Shown piece by piece: positions 60,026 through 64,000 of a DNA stretch of 64,000 nucleotides. The notes beneath the pieces are model-generated. The model saw only the letters and a program-made list of their open reading frames with translations, had not been told where the DNA came from and searched no databases. Position 1 is the first letter of the stretch. Each line of letters begins with the position of its first letter. This DNA comes from Catonia carolina (taxonomy: Eukaryota > Arthropoda > Insecta > Hemiptera > Achilidae), in assembly GCA_035578175.1 (NCBI GenBank), contig JAQMRL010000010.1, positions 28,822,284-28,886,283 on the forward strand. The letters are read 5' to 3'. The position numbers and the translations under genes are program-made.

Positions 60026-60482
60026 AAAATCTATCCATATTTTTTTAATTTTTTTCGATAGGAGTTCCCTTAATGTACCCATGCACGGGTAAATTCTCTA
60101 ATAAATATATACATCTATTTATGGATAAAAAGAACGAGAAGTGAAATGAGATAAAATGTGCTTTAAGACTTAAAAGAAGATCACCTTTTAACAGTGAGCC
60201 CCAGCTGGAAATTTTCTGTGAACGGTTTACATAATTGTGAGTACTATCGGAAATTACTTTTTTTAAAAATGATGTCCCTACTCCATCGTCGGTGTAGACG
60301 TCTGCGGAGATTCCGGGAAGGTATGGTAGGTACAAGTTCGTTGCAATGAGTTAATTTCTTACGGAATCTTGTGTAAATTTTACGAAATAAGTCGTTAACG
60401 TATGGAAATTTCAGGTCATTGGTAATGTTAAAGGGAGGATTTGTAATTTGTTGTAAGAATTTTAAATTTTAAATAAATATAT

Positions 60483-60868
60483 GCCCAAAACGGGCAGGTG
60501 GAGTGTTATTTTAATTGCACTCTGGTCCAGGGCTAAAAAAAATAGTTCTATTTCTTATCACATAGTCAGCCACTTATATAACTGAACTATTTAAGAACAG
60601 AAGAGGTAGAGGTGTAAAAGATACTAGTCAGAGTTATCTCCTCTGAGCGTAATGAATTTCACTATGCAGCCAAACCCTGTGGTGAATGAAGTGAAGGTGT
60701 CATTTGCAGAGTGGAAAATATATACTTTTCAGAGGGCCCGGCATGCTGATAAGCATACTCTTTCAACTCTGTGAGGAAGGCATGGTAAACCACCTTACTT
60801 TTCATTTTTACTTAGTAAAACCTCTAGAGGTTCAAACCAGCCTTTCGGCTGTTGACCTAAACAACAAC
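60483..60868 (-). repeat. SINE-like family 3, full length with TSD
   Basis: 12-bp duplication AAATAAATATAT (60471-60482, 60869-60880). 386 bp. Confidence 0.85.
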
Positions 60869-60880
60869 AAATAAATATAT

Positions 60881-61500
60881 TTAAATTAAATTTTTTTTTT
60901 ATTCTGAACTTTGTAATATGATCGGTAGACAAATTTACGCAGTCTGTTCTTTAAATTAACACTTTAAATACAAACGTAATACTTAGAACAAAATGTTATT
61001 TAACCTCTGGTCTATCAATACATAACGACTTTATTTAAACAAAGCTGTATTCGATACGTATACAATATATATTATATTCAATTGTTCTAATGACGTATTA
61101 TATTTAATTTAATCAGCGTGAGTCGCTATTAATGATTTACTATTAAATTTTTATGTTACGTACTGCGTAATGTACACGGTTTTATTTCATACGCTCAGTC
61201 TCATCGCAGTTTGTCGAGCTAATGTGTGTTCTGTAGTGTTCGTTCGATTCATTCTGTTCAATTATTATTTATTTCGGCTTTAGATGTATTTAAAATTATT
61301 TGAATATTTTATTATTTATTCAATTAAAAACAAATTTTATTACCCCGTAGGCTATATTATAATAAAAGTGATAAAATTGTGATTTTATTTATGTGTATTT
61401 TTATATATTTGTTTTGTGTGAATATGTTTATTAATTTATTTTGTTAACAATTTATTTAGTGTTATTTTCATTTGTGTTCAGTGTTTTTTTTATAAATTTT
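60881..61500 (+). other. AT-rich DNA with possible upstream region
   Basis: 61140-61280 is less AT-rich and has CGCTCAGTCTCATCGCAGTT (initiator-like TCAGT near 61195). It could be a promoter and leader for the short open piece at 61506. Confidence 0.3.
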
Positions 61501-61505
61501 TACAA

Positions 61506-61518
61506 ATGAATGAACGAG
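61506..61518 (+). CDS. Possible tiny first coding exon
   Basis: ATGAATGAACGAG followed by the strong donor GTACGTG. Four codons plus one base only, so this is weak. It could be an alternative leader for the gene begun at 43203 or for one beyond the window. Confidence 0.2.
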
Positions 61519-61743
61519 GTACGTGTGATTTTTTTGTAAATTTATTTTTATTTTATTTTTGTGTGGCGTTTAAATAATGATATTACTGATGTACATGCAA
61601 TATGGCTGTCTAGTATTGAAAAAATTATATTATCTATCGAATTTTATATTAACCTATCAAGATCCTAAATAAATATCATTAAAATTGACAATTTTTTCGG
61701 TTATCTAGTGATTTATCTATAAAATTACAGTTTTTATTATTTA

Positions 61744-61911
61744 TTTATTTTTTTTGGTTTTACGTCTGACTGTTTTGCAATTTCTGCTAATACAGACGGT
61801 GAGTAGGATGATATATGAAAATGAGTGATGAAAAAATGCCAGACCTGACCGGGGATCGAACCCGAGTACCCGGCGTAGAAGCCAGTTACTCTAACCAAAA
61901 CGCCAACGAGT
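61744..61911 (-). repeat. tRNA-derived SINE, divergent relative of family 2
   Basis: The minus strand has a tRNA-like head ending near 61911 (ACTCGTTGGCGTTTTGGTTA; B box GGGTTCGATCC) and the shared tail ACCGTCTGTATTAGCAGAAA. Confidence 0.65.
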
Positions 61912-62352
61912 ATAACAGTTAAGTTCTAAATCATTTTTTGTCAAATACTGAAGTATTGATCCGTATTGTAGGGTTTAAAAAATTAAATTATGTGGTACCC
62001 GGTTATAATACGGTTATTCACGGATCCGCTTTATATCACCTACCGCGATAAAAACTAAGTTGGGAATTTTCGTACTTATTACAAAAATTTTTTTATAGAA
62101 GTTTTTTATAGATTTTTTAGAAAATTTTTTTTTCAAAAAGTTTTTTATAGATTTAATACCTCTTTCACTTTTTTCCTGAACAAACCATGTTAAAAGGGGC
62201 AATCATCAATAACATCGGGTTTTAAAAGTGTAATTTTTTTTTATTTCATGACCGGCCGTTTCTTCAACTTTGTCCAGAAAGGATCGTAATTTTTAGTTTC
62301 TTCCGTCATCTACCCCTGTATTGTAACTTCTGGAATTCCGCTATTCAATTAG
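61912..62352. other. AT-rich spacer
   Basis: Nothing recognised apart from T-rich hairpin-forming sequence near 62090-62150. Confidence 0.4.
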
Positions 62353-62744
62353 CTATAATACATATTAAAGCCGTAATCTTAAAAAAAACACTTTTTTACG
62401 TAAAAACAGCCTCACCAAGAATTTCAGCAAACATGGCGCCTACCCTATCTTGTAGAGAATAAAAAATTGAGTAAACCAGGCGATTTTCAAAAAAAAATCA
62501 TAGGACCAGTTTTTGAGAAAATCGCAAAAAAGTGAAAAATGACACGAATAAACTACTACTTCCGGTTGACCGATTTTGATGAAAATGTTTGTATCGGTCC
62601 GCGTAGTGGTATGTAACTTAAGTTTCAAGTTTTTTTAGGTTCAGGGGGTCTGAAAACGTGTAAATCCGGTGAAAACTCGATTTCAAAAAATCGACATGAA
62701 AACAATACTTTCCTTCCTATATATTCATGTAGGCAAGAGAAAGT
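62353..62744 (-). repeat. Helentron-like repeat, 5' half with deletion
   Basis: Minus-strand copy ending GGCAAGAGAAAGT (62732-62744); about 75 bp is missing at 62632. Confidence 0.75.
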
Positions 62745-63453
62745 AAAAAGTAAAATATTAAGTAAAACCGGGAGAATCAGTTTATTAACACGCCCCTGTT
62801 ATCATAACTATTTTATCTCTGTCTGATACGCGCGGGCGCGATTTCTTATTACAGTTGCTTATTGGAACTAATGACATATATATTCATCATTAAAACCTTA
62901 AGTTCACTTTTTTCCTCCTTCATTCATGCGGAATACTTTTACAAAGAAAAATCGATGGATTTCCTAAAATAAAAATCATGATTTTATTCCACAAGGCATG
63001 AACATCCTAGTGAATATAATGTAATATCTTTACCGACCTCTTCTTGTTTCCTTACACTTGAGTTGTTTTTCAAGTGAATCTAGTGTGAATACAGTTTTAA
63101 TGAATACACTATCACCTGTCTGTCACGTGAATAACAATCACTTTCAACTGCTCTAATCTAATTTCTAATTTCAATCCATCTATGCATATTCAATCTATTG
63201 TAAATCCACTTTGTATGTACGCGTACGTTATATGTTGTAAATTTTGTTATCCGTTGTATTCATGGTTGAATATTGTATGATGACAGTTAACTTGATTCTG
63301 GATTTAACTTTGATAAAGTAAACCCTTTCTAATCTGGCTTAATTTTGTACCCAGTAGTTCGGATTTCAGAAAATTTCAAATTACTTAAGGTTCTTAAAAT
63401 AACTTAACTTATTTTGCGAGGTTACTTAATTTTGATGTGGTTTTCTATATTAT
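62745..63453. other. AT-rich spacer
   Basis: Only a weak Tigger-like end (AAACCCTTTCTAATCTGGCT at 63319) was noticed. Confidence 0.35.
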
Positions 63454-63587
63454 TACTTTCTCTTGCCTATATGAATATATAGGAAGGAAAGTATTGTTTT
63501 CATGTCGATTTTTTGGAATCGAGTTTTCACCGGATCTACACGTTTTCAGACCCCCTGAACCAAAAAAACATGTTTTTAGCGATTGAT

Positions 63588-63633
<46 letters not shown>

Positions 63634-64000
63634 GTGTGTGAACAGAATATCTCAAGAACGGAACATCGTACGAACTTGAAACTTAAGTTACATACCACTA
63701 CTGGATCCGACACGAACATTTTCATCAAAATCGGTCTACCGGAAGTAGTAGTTTATTCGTGTAATTTTCACTTTTTTGCGAATTTCTCAAAAACTGGTCC
63801 TACGATTTTTTTTAAAAATCACCTGGTTTACTCAATTTTTTATTCTCTACAAGATAGGGTAGGCGTCATGTTTGCTGAAATTCTTGGTGAGGCTGTTTTT
63901 ACGTAAAAAAGTGTTTTTTTAAGATTACGGCTTTTATAAGTATTATAGCGCAAAAATTTATATAATAAAAGTTTAGAGAATTTAAAATCCTACAACTTTT
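63454..64000 (+). repeat. Helentron-like repeat, cut by window end
   Basis: Starts ACTTTCTCTTGCC; runs through the middle of the element at the last base of the window. Contains an expanded (GT)n tract at 63591-63640. Confidence 0.8.

Overview
This is eukaryotic, intron-bearing, AT-rich DNA packed with transposable elements. It is most likely an insect, possibly hemipteran. The call rests on animal gene structures, many mariner and Tigger-type elements, Jockey/RTE-like LINE tails, tRNA-derived SINEs and arthropod-style TCAGT initiators. It is an inference from content, not a species identification. No bacterial-type operons, CRISPR arrays or rRNA were seen.

Three host genes are visible. (1) A complete six-exon BCS1 gene (mitochondrial AAA chaperone for complex III assembly) runs on the + strand from 6431 to 22392. 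It encodes 421 residues, and its five introns are swollen by transposons. (2) A five-exon CCDC81-like gene runs on the - strand from 39380 to 31216. It encodes 184 residues, essentially two HU-type domains. (3) One 5' coding exon of an unrecognised + strand gene lies at 43203-43271 behind a leader; its later exons were not found. A possible further leader exon lies near 61506.

The rest is layered repeats. 1-6 kb: a nested set of hammerhead-bearing fold-back elements, a LINE tail, SINEs and a DD41D mariner relic. 6.4-22.4 kb: BCS1 with intronic mariner, Penelope-like (PLE), LINE, Tigger and piggyBac-like insertions, including a 2-kb almost perfect palindrome carrying a GIY-YIG PLE fragment. 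22.5-31.2 kb: a long-TIR element, a nearly intact mariner, and a Tigger-type element whose end lies 14 bp from the CCDC81-like stop codon. 31-43 kb: CCDC81-like introns and upstream repeats. 44-64 kb: LINE tails, tandem mariners, and many copies of one ~0.9-kb non-coding family.

Two themes stand out. First, several unrelated-looking fold-back or PLE-like families carry sequence that fits a minimal type I hammerhead ribozyme: CTGANGA, stem II, GAAA, a palindromic stem III, a cleavable base, and a matching stem I. They are usually present once per inverted arm. The stem sequences differ between families but keep their pairing. Second, the dominant ~0.9-kb repeat (about 20 copies or parts) has a 13-bp inverted repeat that is terminal at its 5' end but internal at its 3' end. 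There it is followed by a hairpin and T-rich flank, the layout described for Helentron-type rolling-circle elements.
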